Shown here: piece by piece, positions 23,909 to 33,739 of the stretch | Numbering within the stretch: the stretch's first letter is position 1 | Layout: each line of letters opens with the position of its first letter | Assembly: GCA_964517495.1 (NCBI GenBank) | Contig: CAZFER010000003.1 | Location: 113,915-177,914, forward strand | DNA: 64,000 bases | Reading direction: 5' to 3' | DNA from: CAZFER01 sp964517495 | Lineage (GTDB): Bacteria; Hinthialibacterota; Hinthialibacteria; Hinthialibacterales; Hinthialibacteraceae | Notes under the pieces: generated by a model | Told to the model about the DNA's origin: nothing | The model's database searches: none | What the model saw: the letters and a program-made list of their open reading frames with translations, nothing else | Position numbers and translations under genes: made by a program

Positions 23909-26764
23909 ATGAAGTTTCGCACCCCTAACACAATCGTCGCTATTTTAGTCAGTATAAGCCTGATGCTAATTCCCACTTTTTCAATTGCTCAAGATGAACA
24001 AGCGGATAACCCCGATGTTACAAATACGACAAATGAGAATAATAAAGGACTAGGCACACTTTTCGCTCGAGCTCTTAAGGACTTATTAAAGGATGGTCAA
24101 CTCTTCGTCCCGAATGGTCAAACAGCCCAGCCGGTTTCCCAGGAAGGGCAGGAAGATGACCCGGATGCCCCGCAGAAATTCAAATTGAATTTCAACAATG
24201 CTCAGATTGACCAGGTTCTAAAATTTTTAAGCGATATGAAAAAGAAAGTGGTTCTGAAGAGTGATGAAGTTCAGGGCAATTTCACCATTATGAATCCCAA
24301 CGAAGTCACCGCCGAAGAAGCCATGAACATCATCGATGCAGCGTTTAGCCTGAAAGGGATCACGTACATGGAAACAGATCAGATGATCCTTGTTTTACCC
24401 ATTGAAGCTGCCAAAAAGATGGGGGTGGACGTCAAAGTGGGAGCAGATCAAGAAACAGGTGCTCGTGTCACCAGTACCGTCATCGACTTAAAATACGCCT
24501 CTCCTTCACAACTCCGTGAATCTCTTAGTGAATTAATGCCCGACAACGCCAATGTGATTGCTGATGACCGCACCGGCTCAATGATTATCACCGATACGGC
24601 ATCCAATATCACCCGGTTGGAGAAGATTATCCGCCAGTTGGATAAACCGGGGATCATGGAAGGTACAGCCATTCGCGTTTTTAAATTGCGGTATCTGAGT
24701 GCCTCCGAGATGTCGCGTGACCTGGATGATCTATTGGAGAACATCGTCGCCTCGAAAATGACTGGAGGCGATGATCGGGATCGCCGGAGGAATGCTAATG
24801 TTGAAGTGATGGGCGATCGTTCAACCAACTCCCTTATTATTTCTGCTCCCAAAGATGCCATTGATGAAGTGGCCGAATTTATCGATAGATTGGATGTCAG
24901 TTCAACTTCCAGCATTCAAAATGAAACCATCACATTAAAAAATGGCGAAGCCACTGAAATTGCTCAGGGATTAAATCAAATTCTCCAAAACCGTTCGTCA
25001 CAGAATTATAGACCCACCGTGGTCGCTGATCAGCGAACCAATACGGTCATTATTTCCGCCTATCCGGAGGATGTCCAATCGATCAAAGAGATTCTCGAAA
25101 CTCTGGATGAGAAAAAAACTTATGAAAAAATCACTAAAGTTTATCCCTTGGAAAATGCCGATGCCATCATCCTGAAAGAGATGCTGATGCAATTGATTGG
25201 GGGGGAGGAATCATCATCCAATCGGCGTAATTACTATTCTTACTATTACTCGAGACGTGGCGGACAGGATGAAGAAGATATCAAAATAATCGAAGATCAA
25301 CGGTTGAACGCGCTCGTTGTTACAGCGAAACCTGCAGATATCGAAATGGTGAGTACCTTAATTGAACAGCTGGATCAGCCCCTTCCACAATCAAAAGAAG
25401 AACCACGGGTTTTTCCGGTCAAATATTCCCGTGCGTCTGATCTCGCCTATCTTGTAAATGAATTATTCACCGAGACTCAAACAGGTGGAGGCTTCTTCTC
25501 CTCCTTCCGGGAACAGACTTCCCTAACCGGACTTTCCGGCAAGGTTCGAGCTATTGCTGATTCAACCACCAACTCCATCATCGTTATTGCAGGTACACCT
25601 CGTGCGTTTGGTGTTGTTGAAGGGCTAATCAAAAAACTCGACCGCAAAGCGCCGGAATTTGGTACCACTATGGTCTATAAACTCGAACACGCTGATGCCA
25701 CCATTCTCACCAATCAACTGACTCAGTTGTTTGAAGAACAAGGTGGCCAAGGTGGAAACCAAGGTTTCTTCTGGTATATGAACCAATCATCCAATCAGAA
25801 TCAACAAATCAATAACCTGATTGGAAATGTCCGAATCGTGGCGGAAACACGTACCAATTCATTACTGGTTACCACAAATTCACAATATTTCGACCCCATT
25901 GCCCAGCTGGTCAAAGAATTGGATCAGGAAATTGCTCAGATGTTGATAGAAATTCTTATTGTGGAAATCACTAATATGGATACCAATGAATTGGGAATCG
26001 ATTGGCCGGACAATGTGCCTATAACCGTTGAAGGCAATTTTGATGGCCCCTTAACTGGAATCAACCAGGATCGAGTGGCTCTTTTATCACGAAGCAGTTT
26101 CACAACCATTCTCAATGCACTTGGGCAAAGCAATAAAACCAACCTCGTGGCACGCCCCAACATTCTGACAGGGGATAACCAAACCGCTTACGTTGAAATC
26201 ATCACCCAAGTCCCTGTTATCGGTGAATCCACGGTGACAGGCACTGGTTTGAACACACAGGAAATTGAATTCCGTGATTCCGGTTTGAAACTCACCGTCC
26301 GCCCTCACATCAACGATGCCACAACGGTTACCATTGATGTCGATTTGGAAACAGGGCAAGTGCTTGACCGTTTGGGTTTGCAAGTAGGAGAATCCAAGAT
26401 TCCTGCATTTGCGAAACGTGTGGTTCGTACAAAATTAACCGTTCATGACGAGGAAACCGCTGTGCTCTCTGGTGTGATTGATACTAATTATTCCGACACG
26501 GAAACGGGCATACCGGGATTACGGCATATTCCTCTGGTTGGCTATCTATTCAAATCAAAGGGAAAAGAAGTATCCAAAACGGAATTATTGACGTTCATTA
26601 CTCCATACATTCTTGAGGACATGGAGGACCGTCAACGCATATTGGAACGGCAAAGCAGTCGAATTGAGTTGTATGAAACATTCGGTGAAGAAATGGATGA
26701 TATCAAAGTCAAAGTTGGTAAAGATCTGATGGACAATCCAAAAACTAAATCTTTATCGCAATAA
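23909..26764 (+). CDS. gspD: Type II secretion secretin GspD with extended N-domain array
   Basis: The 951-residue outer-membrane secretin has a signal peptide (1-27), an N0 domain (about 88-165), six N1-type repeats starting near residues 190, 254, 338, 409, 500 and 586, and the secretin core (about 675-915) with VARPNILTGDNQTA, VPVIGEST and the C-terminal GLRHIPLVGYLFKS. Typical GspD has N0 plus three. Each repeat shows the VIADDRTGSMIITDT-like strand pattern. Some loops are enriched in Gly, Asn and Tyr. GspD forms the exit channel. The stop is followed by two further co-directional genes. Confidence 0.94.
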   Translation: MKFRTPNTIVAILVSISLMLIPTFSIAQDEQADNPDVTNTTNENNKGLGTLFARALKDLLKDGQLFVPNGQTAQPVSQEGQEDDPDAPQKFKLNFNNAQIDQVLKFLSDMKKKVVLKSDEVQGNFTIMNPNEVTAEEAMNIIDAAFSLKGITYMETDQMILVLPIEAAKKMGVDVKVGADQETGARVTSTVIDLKYASPSQLRESLSELMPDNANVIADDRTGSMIITDTASNITRLEKIIRQLDKPGIMEGTAIRVFKLRYLSASEMSRDLDDLLENIVASKMTGGDDRDRRRNANVEVMGDRSTNSLIISAPKDAIDEVAEFIDRLDVSSTSSIQNETITLKNGEATEIAQGLNQILQNRSSQNYRPTVVADQRTNTVIISAYPEDVQSIKEILETLDEKKTYEKITKVYPLENADAIILKEMLMQLIGGEESSSNRRNYYSYYYSRRGGQDEEDIKIIEDQRLNALVVTAKPADIEMVSTLIEQLDQPLPQSKEEPRVFPVKYSRASDLAYLVNELFTETQTGGGFFSSFREQTSLTGLSGKVRAIADSTTNSIIVIAGTPRAFGVVEGLIKKLDRKAPEFGTTMVYKLEHADATILTNQLTQLFEEQGGQGGNQGFFWYMNQSSNQNQQINNLIGNVRIVAETRTNSLLVTTNSQYFDPIAQLVKELDQEIAQMLIEILIVEITNMDTNELGIDWPDNVPITVEGNFDGPLTGINQDRVALLSRSSFTTILNALGQSNKTNLVARPNILTGDNQTAYVEIITQVPVIGESTVTGTGLNTQEIEFRDSGLKLTVRPHINDATTVTIDVDLETGQVLDRLGLQVGESKIPAFAKRVVRTKLTVHDEETAVLSGVIDTNYSDTETGIPGLRHIPLVGYLFKSKGKEVSKTELLTFITPYILEDMEDRQRILERQSSRIELYETFGEEMDDIKVKVGKDLMDNPKTKSLSQ

Positions 26765-26845
26765 AGTATGTTACTTGTTCTCAGTTTATCAACCAAAACG
26801 CAACTTGTAATTGAAGGCCTATATTTTGCTCCAACAAGGATAATA

Positions 26846-28756
26846 ATGAAAAATCTTATTCTCATAGTGTTCATTTTCGCTATCGGGTTAGTCTGTGGAC
26901 TGGGATTGAATCAATTATGGATTGATTCACCCTCTTCACCTGAAGAAAAGAACCCTGTATCTCAAAATCAATCCAATGCCAATGATACAGATACAAATTC
27001 CCCGGAACCACCAATACCCAGTGGTCCTCCGATAACTTCAAGCACGTTGTATGAAAAGGTTTTACCCCATACATCTCCTATGTGGTTGTTGCTTGATTTC
27101 AAAACCCTTAGCCAGGAAGGCAAAGCCTTATCCACCTTGTGGGAAGATGAAATCATCTCTGATATAGGAATACAATTCACAACGGCACTCATGCCCCAAG
27201 GTGTAACCAATACCATATCCTTGTTGAGCCAAAACTCGGAACAAACCCGTGTTTTTCTTCTCCCACCCGAACCGGAAGAACATGGTGCGCCGTTCGTCGC
27301 CGCTGCCCGGGTTTCTGAAAGTACAGAAGAAGAACAGGAAGCTGTTTCAGAACTCATGGCTTCAATCGTAGCCTCTTATCCTGATGCCGCTTCCACAGAA
27401 ATCATTGCAGGGCCAGCGACAATTAATGTATTATCCACGCCATTCGGAGAATTGGCCTTAGCAGCAAAAAATGGGATTGTTTGGCTGACACCTCAAAAAG
27501 ATGCCTTAAGCAGGTTATGGACCATACCTCCTCCCCCTTCTTTGCTGGAAGAGAGCGATCCGTATCCCGCACTCAAAGAGCGCTTTGAAAACACCGGAGT
27601 TGCGTTATTCTTCAATACGGCCTCCGAAGAAAAACCGGGGCTGGCTCCTCCTGGATTAATCCCTCTCTCACTCAGTAACGTGGGAGTTGAGCATGCGGTC
27701 TTCTTGTATCGTTTCCAGGAACAATCCTCCAAATTAACCATGATCGCCAAAGCGAACAATCCTCCCGAATGGGCAAGCAACTGGGATCCAGTTGAACAGC
27801 CAATTTTTACCAAAGCAGATCCAGCAGGGATGATCGAAGTTACCATGCGGTGGCCGGGTGTGCTTTCTGCCACGAGTGAAATACAGGCTCCAACAGAAAG
27901 CATGCCACCAGAGATGAATCGGCCACCTCAATCTATCCCGGGTAACGGGCCGGGTTCTCGCCGGGGCGATCGCGGAATGGGCCGTGGGGGAGAACGTGGA
28001 GAGATGATGGGTGGTATGGGAACACCACCGCCGGGTTTCATGAACCGTATGGGTCCAGCGATTCGTGAACAAATGAAATCCAAAATGGTTCAGTCTCAAT
28101 GGACGATACTTTCAAGATGGTTTGATCCAGGCAGCCTGGTTGGATTTAACCTTTTTGGTTTCTATAACAATTTACCGAGCATGGCTTTAGCGTTCCCAGG
28201 GATGATCCCTGAGGAATCATTTCTGCAAAAACTCAAACAGATGCCCTTTATTCAAACATCTAATCTGGAATTGGCTCTTCTCCCTGCAACCCGATATAAG
28301 ATTGGACAAGGGAGGATAGATGAATTCCTCCCGATCAATGAGCTTCTAGCGGTTGAACGGGATGCTATCACGTATATTTTTGATGCTGAGGAAGCGGCGA
28401 AAAATTACCTGGGTGAAATTACATCTGATCCCCAGGGAGCCGATCGGCGTTCAGCTGAATTTCGCAACCTGTTTGAAAAAGTTAGAACCCCTGCACAAAT
28501 CCGTGCGGTTATTTCGAAAGACTACTTTTTATACCTCCTCAATCAGGAAACTGCGAACTTGCCGGATGAATCTCAGTTGAAAGAGCAATTCGAGTTGTTG
28601 ATTAGCAAAATCGCTCCTCACATTACTCCATTGGTTTTATCTGCAGGATATGAAAATGAGGAATGGTTTATGGATACTTATGCCCAACCGGAAATTTCTC
28701 ACTTAGTGGATACCGTTCTATTGGGATGGGCCATCTACCGTTTTATGGGATATTAA
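26846..28756 (+). CDS. Exported protein of unknown function downstream of gspD (636 residues)
   Basis: ATG at 26846 is preferred because AAGGA precedes it and it begins a membrane anchor or signal (MKNLILIVFIFAIGLVCGLG). The rest is extracytoplasmic: a Ser/Pro/Asn linker (35-65), an alpha/beta domain with paired segments, then a low-complexity linker near residues 355-395 rich in Pro, Gly, Met and Arg (GRGGERGEMMGGMG), then a second folded part. I recognise no family; it weakly resembles DUF3352-like proteins in layout. It is 81 bases after gspD and four before the next gene, so probably in the T2SS operon. Confidence 0.65.
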   Translation: MKNLILIVFIFAIGLVCGLGLNQLWIDSPSSPEEKNPVSQNQSNANDTDTNSPEPPIPSGPPITSSTLYEKVLPHTSPMWLLLDFKTLSQEGKALSTLWEDEIISDIGIQFTTALMPQGVTNTISLLSQNSEQTRVFLLPPEPEEHGAPFVAAARVSESTEEEQEAVSELMASIVASYPDAASTEIIAGPATINVLSTPFGELALAAKNGIVWLTPQKDALSRLWTIPPPPSLLEESDPYPALKERFENTGVALFFNTASEEKPGLAPPGLIPLSLSNVGVEHAVFLYRFQEQSSKLTMIAKANNPPEWASNWDPVEQPIFTKADPAGMIEVTMRWPGVLSATSEIQAPTESMPPEMNRPPQSIPGNGPGSRRGDRGMGRGGERGEMMGGMGTPPPGFMNRMGPAIREQMKSKMVQSQWTILSRWFDPGSLVGFNLFGFYNNLPSMALAFPGMIPEESFLQKLKQMPFIQTSNLELALLPATRYKIGQGRIDEFLPINELLAVERDAITYIFDAEEAAKNYLGEITSDPQGADRRSAEFRNLFEKVRTPAQIRAVISKDYFLYLLNQETANLPDESQLKEQFELLISKIAPHITPLVLSAGYENEEWFMDTYAQPEISHLVDTVLLGWAIYRFMGY

Positions 28757-28759
28757 ATA

Positions 28760-29293
28760 GTGAATGTGGAAGACTCATCGGTAGGATTTTACCAATTTAA
28801 ATGCAAACGGTGCCGGGACACATTTGAAATTGAAACCGAACCCGCCGGACAAACCATGCATCTCTATTTGGGTGTTCTCACTCTAGGAATATGGCTAGTT
28901 GGGCTTTCTTTTTATCGGCTATTTTCACTGTATCGCTCATCCCAATGTCCCCAATGTGGAAAAAAGAATGCCAAAATTCTAATCCTATTTGTGGTTATAC
29001 TCTTATTATCGCTGCAGTTATGCTGGTATGTCTTTTATTTAGTGGAAATAGTCCCTTTACACATTGTCCAGGATGCCAGTATGACAGGTCTCTCCGAAGA
29101 TATTGATCCTAATGCCCCTATTGAAAAAGATAACCTTTATGAAAGTATGAAATTTGTTTGGAAAGTGGGGCTCCTTCCTTCTATAGGAGCATATATGACC
29201 ATGTATTGGCCTTATATTTTGATATTATGGTTTGGGATGATAACAATCATTAATTTTACCATTCCATCCTTTTATCGTAAAAAGAACCAATAA
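28760..29293 (+). CDS. Zinc-ribbon membrane protein of unknown function (177 residues)
   Basis: A GTG start three bases after the previous gene. Two CxxC pairs (CKRC near residue 15 and CPQC near 63) could form one zinc site; they flank a hydrophobic segment (about 35-55), so both would need to be on the cytoplasmic side. Further helices lie at about 73-95, 131-145 and 147-167. The layout suggests a DUF983-like or zinc-ribbon membrane protein, but I recognise no exact family. It closes the T2SS gene run. Confidence 0.6.
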   Translation: MNVEDSSVGFYQFKCKRCRDTFEIETEPAGQTMHLYLGVLTLGIWLVGLSFYRLFSLYRSSQCPQCGKKNAKILILFVVILLLSLQLCWYVFYLVEIVPLHIVQDASMTGLSEDIDPNAPIEKDNLYESMKFVWKVGLLPSIGAYMTMYWPYILILWFGMITIINFTIPSFYRKKNQ

Positions 29294-29417
29294 TATGTCC
29301 TGCCATTTAATCCGGCTTTGTGAACATGCAACCCAGCTATACAATTCAGCCATCTAGCGGAAATTTACAGAAATGAGCAAATCCCATTCAAACTCACATG
29401 AGATGAGGAGGAAAGAG

Positions 29418-30560
29418 ATGAAAAAGTCAATTTTAGGTGGAGCGTTGCTTGCTTTCACCATAAGTGTATTGTCTGTTCATGCATCAGAAGAGAAAACACC
29501 CGTTTTTAAATGGGAAAAGCATATCATCAATGCTGAATCCCGCTTTGAAGCGGCTGGGATTGGTGATATTAATAACGATGGTAAAAAAGATATTGTCTGT
29601 GGGGAATATTGGTATGAAGCTCCTTCCTGGACTCCCCACAAAATAGCCGAAATTGAAGAACAACATAGCTATTTCAATGATTTCGCCAATGAACTGCAGG
29701 ATGTCGATGGGGATGGGGATCTGGATATCGTATCCTGCACATGGTTTAGCAAGGAAATCTATTGGCGTGAAAATCCGGGCGATAAAGAAGGATTATGGCC
29801 ACGGCACAGCGTCGATACCCCCGGTAATATGGAAACTGGTTATTGTGGGGATATTAACGGTGACGGCCAAGATGACTTTTTCCCCAACATTTCCAGCGAA
29901 GTGGCGTGGTACGAAAAACGTAATCCCAGCGAGAGCCCCCCTCATTGGACAAAATGCTCGCTTGGTAAGAACGGAGCCGGCCATGGCGGAGGGATTGGCG
30001 ATCTGAATGGTGATGGTGTTTTGGACATTATCACACCAACTGGCTGGCATGAAGGAAAGAAAAATGGCACCGGGATGTCGTGGACATGGCATCCTGAATT
30101 TCAATTAGGCGTAGCCAGCATCCCTGTTTTAGCCCATGATGTCAATCAGGATGGGTTAAATGATATCGTATGGGGTATGGGACACGATTATGGTGTCTAT
30201 TGGCTGGAACAGAAAAGTGAAGATGGCAAGCGAACATGGGAAAAGCACCTGATTGATAAAAGCTGGTCGCAGGCTCATTATATATGGCTCAGCGACCTTG
30301 ACGCCGACGGCAAAACCGAACTGATCACCGGCAAACGCTATCATGCGCATAATGGTAAAGATCCGGGTGGAAATGATCCGTTATGCATTTACGTGTATTC
30401 ATACGATACCAGCAAAAAGGAATGGAATCGCCATACGGTTGATGAAGGTACAAAAGCTGGTTTTGGACTCAATGCCGCGATAGACGATATCGATAATGAC
30501 GGTGACCAGGATCTGGTTTGTCCTGGCAAAAGTGGGCTTTATCTCTTTGAACAAAGATAA
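29418..30560 (+). CDS. Secreted FG-GAP/VCBS seven-bladed beta-propeller protein
   Basis: ATG at 29418 is chosen over 29373 because GAGGAGG lies six bases before it and a signal peptide follows (MKKSILGGALLAFTISVLS). The mature part has seven calcium-loop repeats of the form DINNDGKKDIV, DVDGDGDLDIV, DINGDGQDDFF, DLNGDGVLDII, DVNQDGLNDIV, DLDADGKTELI and DIDNDGDQDLV, one per blade. Each loop binds Ca2+. Such proteins are often secreted binding modules or sugar-active enzymes in saccharolytic bacteria; no catalytic residues can be named. Confidence 0.85.
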   Translation: MKKSILGGALLAFTISVLSVHASEEKTPVFKWEKHIINAESRFEAAGIGDINNDGKKDIVCGEYWYEAPSWTPHKIAEIEEQHSYFNDFANELQDVDGDGDLDIVSCTWFSKEIYWRENPGDKEGLWPRHSVDTPGNMETGYCGDINGDGQDDFFPNISSEVAWYEKRNPSESPPHWTKCSLGKNGAGHGGGIGDLNGDGVLDIITPTGWHEGKKNGTGMSWTWHPEFQLGVASIPVLAHDVNQDGLNDIVWGMGHDYGVYWLEQKSEDGKRTWEKHLIDKSWSQAHYIWLSDLDADGKTELITGKRYHAHNGKDPGGNDPLCIYVYSYDTSKKEWNRHTVDEGTKAGFGLNAAIDDIDNDGDQDLVCPGKSGLYLFEQR

Positions 30561-30601
30561 TAATCCAACCAGGCTCAAGCCAAATTAAAACGGGACTATA
30601 T

Positions 30602-31375
30602 ATGCACGAACTTCTTGAATTTGCAAAACAATTGGCAAAACAAGCAGGCCAGAATACTCTGAAATATTTCAGACAAAAGATTGCAATAAACGCCAAAGCC
30701 GATGATTCACCCGTAACCGAGGGCGATCGTTCAACGGAAGAGATTATGCGCCGGGAAATCGAACGCCGGTTTCCCGGCGACGCTATATTGGGTGAGGAAT
30801 TCGGCGACAAAACCGGCACAAGCGGACGGCGTTGGATTCTTGATCCCATCGATGGAACCAAAAGTTTTATCCGTGGTGCCCCTCTTTATGGCACAATGAT
30901 TGGCTTGGAAGAAAATGGAGTAAGCAAACTGGGCGTGATTCATTATCCTGTCACAGGTGAAACGCTTTTTGCACTGGAAGGCCAGGGATGTTTTTGCAAT
31001 GATCAACGCTGTCAGGTTTCGACAGTTAATGAGATTGAGTCCGCATTGTTGGCGACATCCTATCCAAAACAAGTGATTCAACATTGGGGTGATGCCACTT
31101 TATCAGCCCTCATCCATTCTTCCTATCAACTGAGGACATGGGATTGCTATAGTTACTTAATTGTCGCCACCGGCCATGCGGAAGCATTTGTTGAACCGAC
31201 CACCAAAATTTGGGATACCGCCCCCATCCTTCCCATCATACAAGAAGCGGGAGGGCGAGTGACGGATTTGGAATTTAACGAAGGACTGGAGATTAAACAA
31301 CTTATCGTAACCAATGGCCATATACATGAAAAGGTGATCTCTCTCATCAATCAATCACTGGCAGCAGTTTCATAA
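30602..31375 (+). CDS. hisN: Inositol-monophosphatase-family phosphatase (HisN-type)
   Basis: The 257-residue Mg-dependent phosphatase has GEE (about 64-66), WILDPIDGTKSFIRG (about 78-92) and the C-terminal WDTAPILPIIQEAGG, the three metal-site motifs of the family. The FIRGAPLYG segment is typical of HisN-type histidinol-phosphate phosphatases, which complete histidine synthesis. Inositol-1-phosphatase or CysQ-like activity cannot be excluded. No his genes are nearby. Its 3' end overlaps the convergent phosphatase gene by 25 bases. Confidence 0.85.
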   Translation: MHELLEFAKQLAKQAGQNTLKYFRQKIAINAKADDSPVTEGDRSTEEIMRREIERRFPGDAILGEEFGDKTGTSGRRWILDPIDGTKSFIRGAPLYGTMIGLEENGVSKLGVIHYPVTGETLFALEGQGCFCNDQRCQVSTVNEIESALLATSYPKQVIQHWGDATLSALIHSSYQLRTWDCYSYLIVATGHAEAFVEPTTKIWDTAPILPIIQEAGGRVTDLEFNEGLEIKQLIVTNGHIHEKVISLINQSLAAVS

Positions 31376-32103
31376 ACACACCAATTTTTTACACTTGTTT
31401 CTTTGGATAATAGAATCGTTCGAATCGATTCCTGCTCTTTTTGGCTCACGCCACGCTGTTCTAAAAAGGGAATGATTCCCCCTTCTTGTTCAATACGCTG
31501 AAAAACCACTTGTAACCATGCTTGATCGACATAATATCCGCGTTCGTTTGATAATAGATAATCATGCATGATTTCTTCGGGTTCCAATCCAAGAATTAAA
31601 TATAACAATGCCGTGGTTATGCCGGTTCGATCTTTCCCGGCTGTGCAGTGAAATAGAAGAGGAAGGCGCTCCTCTTTCGCCATCTCTTTTAACGCTCCCG
31701 CAACAGAAGGAGCGTATGTGGTAATGATATCCAGGTAAACCTCTTCCAACGTGGGGAACCAACGTATATCGATGGGAAAATGAATATAATCCATGGTTTC
31801 ATGGATGCAGTTCGAATCAGGGGCTTCCATCACCTCAACCTGCGAACGTAAATCAATAACGGTCTTTAATCCAAGGGACTTTAAAATCACGCAATCTTCC
31901 GGGGTGGCACCTGTTAAACGATCTGACCGAAAAATGAAACCCTTCCGTATCTTTTCGCCAGATTGAAGTTCTAAACCACCAATATCACGAACATTTCGTG
32001 GACCGGTCAGTTCAATCCATCTTGAGTTTTCTTGCGAATAAGGAGTATTAAAAAGGAATACGAAGAGAAGAACGAACGAGCATCTTAACGTGTTATAAAC
32101 CAT
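31351..32103 (-). CDS. Exported tyrosine/dual-specificity phosphatase
   Basis: The 250-residue protein has a signal peptide (hydrophobic 8-20, cut near PYSQ). The active-site loop HCTAGKDRTG (Cys153, Arg159) fits the CX5R signature, and NVRDIGGL and FRSDRLTGATPED match the Y_phosphatase3 (IphP/LipA-like) family. Export suggests action on extracellular or periplasmic phosphate esters. A ribosome site (GGAG) precedes the ATG. Monocistronic, convergent with hisN. Confidence 0.87.
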   Translation of the reverse strand: MVYNTLRCSFVLLFVFLFNTPYSQENSRWIELTGPRNVRDIGGLELQSGEKIRKGFIFRSDRLTGATPEDCVILKSLGLKTVIDLRSQVEVMEAPDSNCIHETMDYIHFPIDIRWFPTLEEVYLDIITTYAPSVAGALKEMAKEERLPLLFHCTAGKDRTGITTALLYLILGLEPEEIMHDYLLSNERGYYVDQAWLQVVFQRIEQEGGIIPFLEQRGVSQKEQESIRTILLSKETSVKNWCVYETAASD

Positions 32104-32183
32104 AGAATCTCCACCTTTTTATTTGATAATTTAATTGACCTTATGATGTTCACATCTATCAGATCGATCTGTAGATGCAAAGA

Positions 32184-32444
32184 TTAAACATTCCCTTCCG
32201 GGTTTTCTTCGCCGGGGTAAGGAATTTGCTTGACAATCTCCCGTGCATCAGGTAGATCATTTTCAAAAACAAGGATTTTTGAATGCCCCATTTGTCTTTG
32301 AAACAAGCCGTTATAGTAATGATCATAAAAACTCTGCACCACAAATTTGATATTGGCATCTCGTAAAGCGCTTGTTATCTGAAATTCATGAACACCGTTT
32401 TCAGTCACACATAGATCAACCAGGTTTTGATTTTCCAAAGTCAT
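32184..32444 (-). CDS. DUF2007-like protein
   Basis: An 86-residue protein. Pattern VDLCVTENGVHEFQITSALR followed by NIKFVVQSF, and later ILVFENDLPDAREIVKQ, resembles DUF2007 (putative prokaryotic signal-transducing proteins), which share a ferredoxin-like fold. A ribosome site (GAGG) precedes the ATG. Role unknown. It is divergent from rnd, so the 72-bp space between them holds both promoters. Confidence 0.7.
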   Translation of the reverse strand: MTLENQNLVDLCVTENGVHEFQITSALRDANIKFVVQSFYDHYYNGLFQRQMGHSKILVFENDLPDAREIVKQIPYPGEENPEGNV

Positions 32445-32516
32445 GATGATACCTCATTCCTTGATTCAATTGATTCTACCACAATAATGTGGTGAAAACC
32501 ATAAAAGGACAAAACT

Positions 32517-33710
32517 GTGAACACGACATTGCTATCCACGCCGGATCAAATTCAACACGTCGCCGATCAACTAAATAACGAATCCATTATCGCATTTGAT
32601 ACGGAATTTATTCGTGAAAAAACCTTCTATCCCGCGTTGGAAATCATTCAATTCGCCACTCTGGAAGAAGTTTGGCTGATTGACTGCCAGCCCTTTCGCA
32701 ATCAATCTCCCCCCCATGATCTCTCCCCGATTTTGGATGTTTTGCAAAATCCCGATATATTAAAAGTAGTTCATTCAGCTCATGGCGATCAGGAAGCACT
32801 CTATACCAATTTAGGAGTGGTTGCCACACCCACTCTTGATACCTCAATCGCCGCGGGTTTGTGCGGCTATGGCGAAAATGTGGGATTGGCAAATTTGTTG
32901 AAATCCGTTATGAATGTCACCATTAAAAAAGGACATGCCCGAACCGATTGGTCTGCCCGGCCCTTGCCAACTCAACTGGCAAAATATGCCCGTGAGGATG
33001 TTCGCACGCTTGTACGATTGGGAAAAACTCTTTTGGATCAATTGGAAAATATGGGGAGAAAACAATGGGCACTGGATGAATCCGCCCGTTGGGAAGATCC
33101 TTCGTTATACGAATCCAATCCGGACTCAATCATCCAAAAACTGTCGCGCAATCACCGTATTAATGAATCCAATTATCCCATCATGGCCGAACTGGTAAGA
33201 TGGCGTGAAGCACGCATCCGCGAGTTGAATATCCCCCGCCGATGGCTTGCAAGTGATGATATGCTTATAAACCTCTCGTGTGTCCGCCCCACTGATATTG
33301 ATCACTTAAAAACCTTTCGAGGTTTAAGCAAAAGGGAACTCTCGAAATATGGCGGCCAAATCCTGGATGCCATCAAACGAGGTGAACAATCAACAGAAGA
33401 ATTACCCATCTCTTCAAAACGTTCTTCACCCGCCAAACCAGAAGAAGCCAGAGCAATTGAACTACTGCGTTGTTTCATTGGTGTGCTGGCGTTGAAACAT
33501 AACATTGCATTAACTTTCTTGATCAACTCCAATCATTACTTGCCTTTACTTCGACGCCATCCCCACACGGTTGATGAATTGATTGAGCGTGAACTGCTTT
33601 CCCCCAATGCGGCCAAACTCGTTGGACAGGATATTATCGATTTTCTTAACGGACGGCGTTCATTAGCTATAGATAATAGCTCCATCGAAATAATTGAAAT
33701 CAAATCATGA
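32517..33710 (+). CDS. rnd: Ribonuclease D
   Basis: The 397-residue protein has a GTG start with AAGGAC in place. The DEDDy 3'-5' exonuclease domain (about 1-180) has FDTEF (Asp28, Glu30), VVHSAHGDQEAL and YAREDVRTLV with the catalytic Tyr and Asp. An HRDC domain (about 205-285) follows and a less conserved helical tail completes the chain. RNase D trims tRNA 3' ends and stable RNAs. Length is normal for the family. Confidence 0.92.
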   Translation: MNTTLLSTPDQIQHVADQLNNESIIAFDTEFIREKTFYPALEIIQFATLEEVWLIDCQPFRNQSPPHDLSPILDVLQNPDILKVVHSAHGDQEALYTNLGVVATPTLDTSIAAGLCGYGENVGLANLLKSVMNVTIKKGHARTDWSARPLPTQLAKYAREDVRTLVRLGKTLLDQLENMGRKQWALDESARWEDPSLYESNPDSIIQKLSRNHRINESNYPIMAELVRWREARIRELNIPRRWLASDDMLINLSCVRPTDIDHLKTFRGLSKRELSKYGGQILDAIKRGEQSTEELPISSKRSSPAKPEEARAIELLRCFIGVLALKHNIALTFLINSNHYLPLLRRHPHTVDELIERELLSPNAAKLVGQDIIDFLNGRRSLAIDNSSIEIIEIKS

Positions 33711-33739
33711 AAAAATGATAATGTGAAAATTAGTTTGAT

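Noticed and set aside
14972..26764. Type IV pilus assembly locus
   Set aside because: GspK-, GspL- and GspC-like genes plus a GspD-type secretin fit T2SS, and no pilT, pilM or pilin major gene is present.
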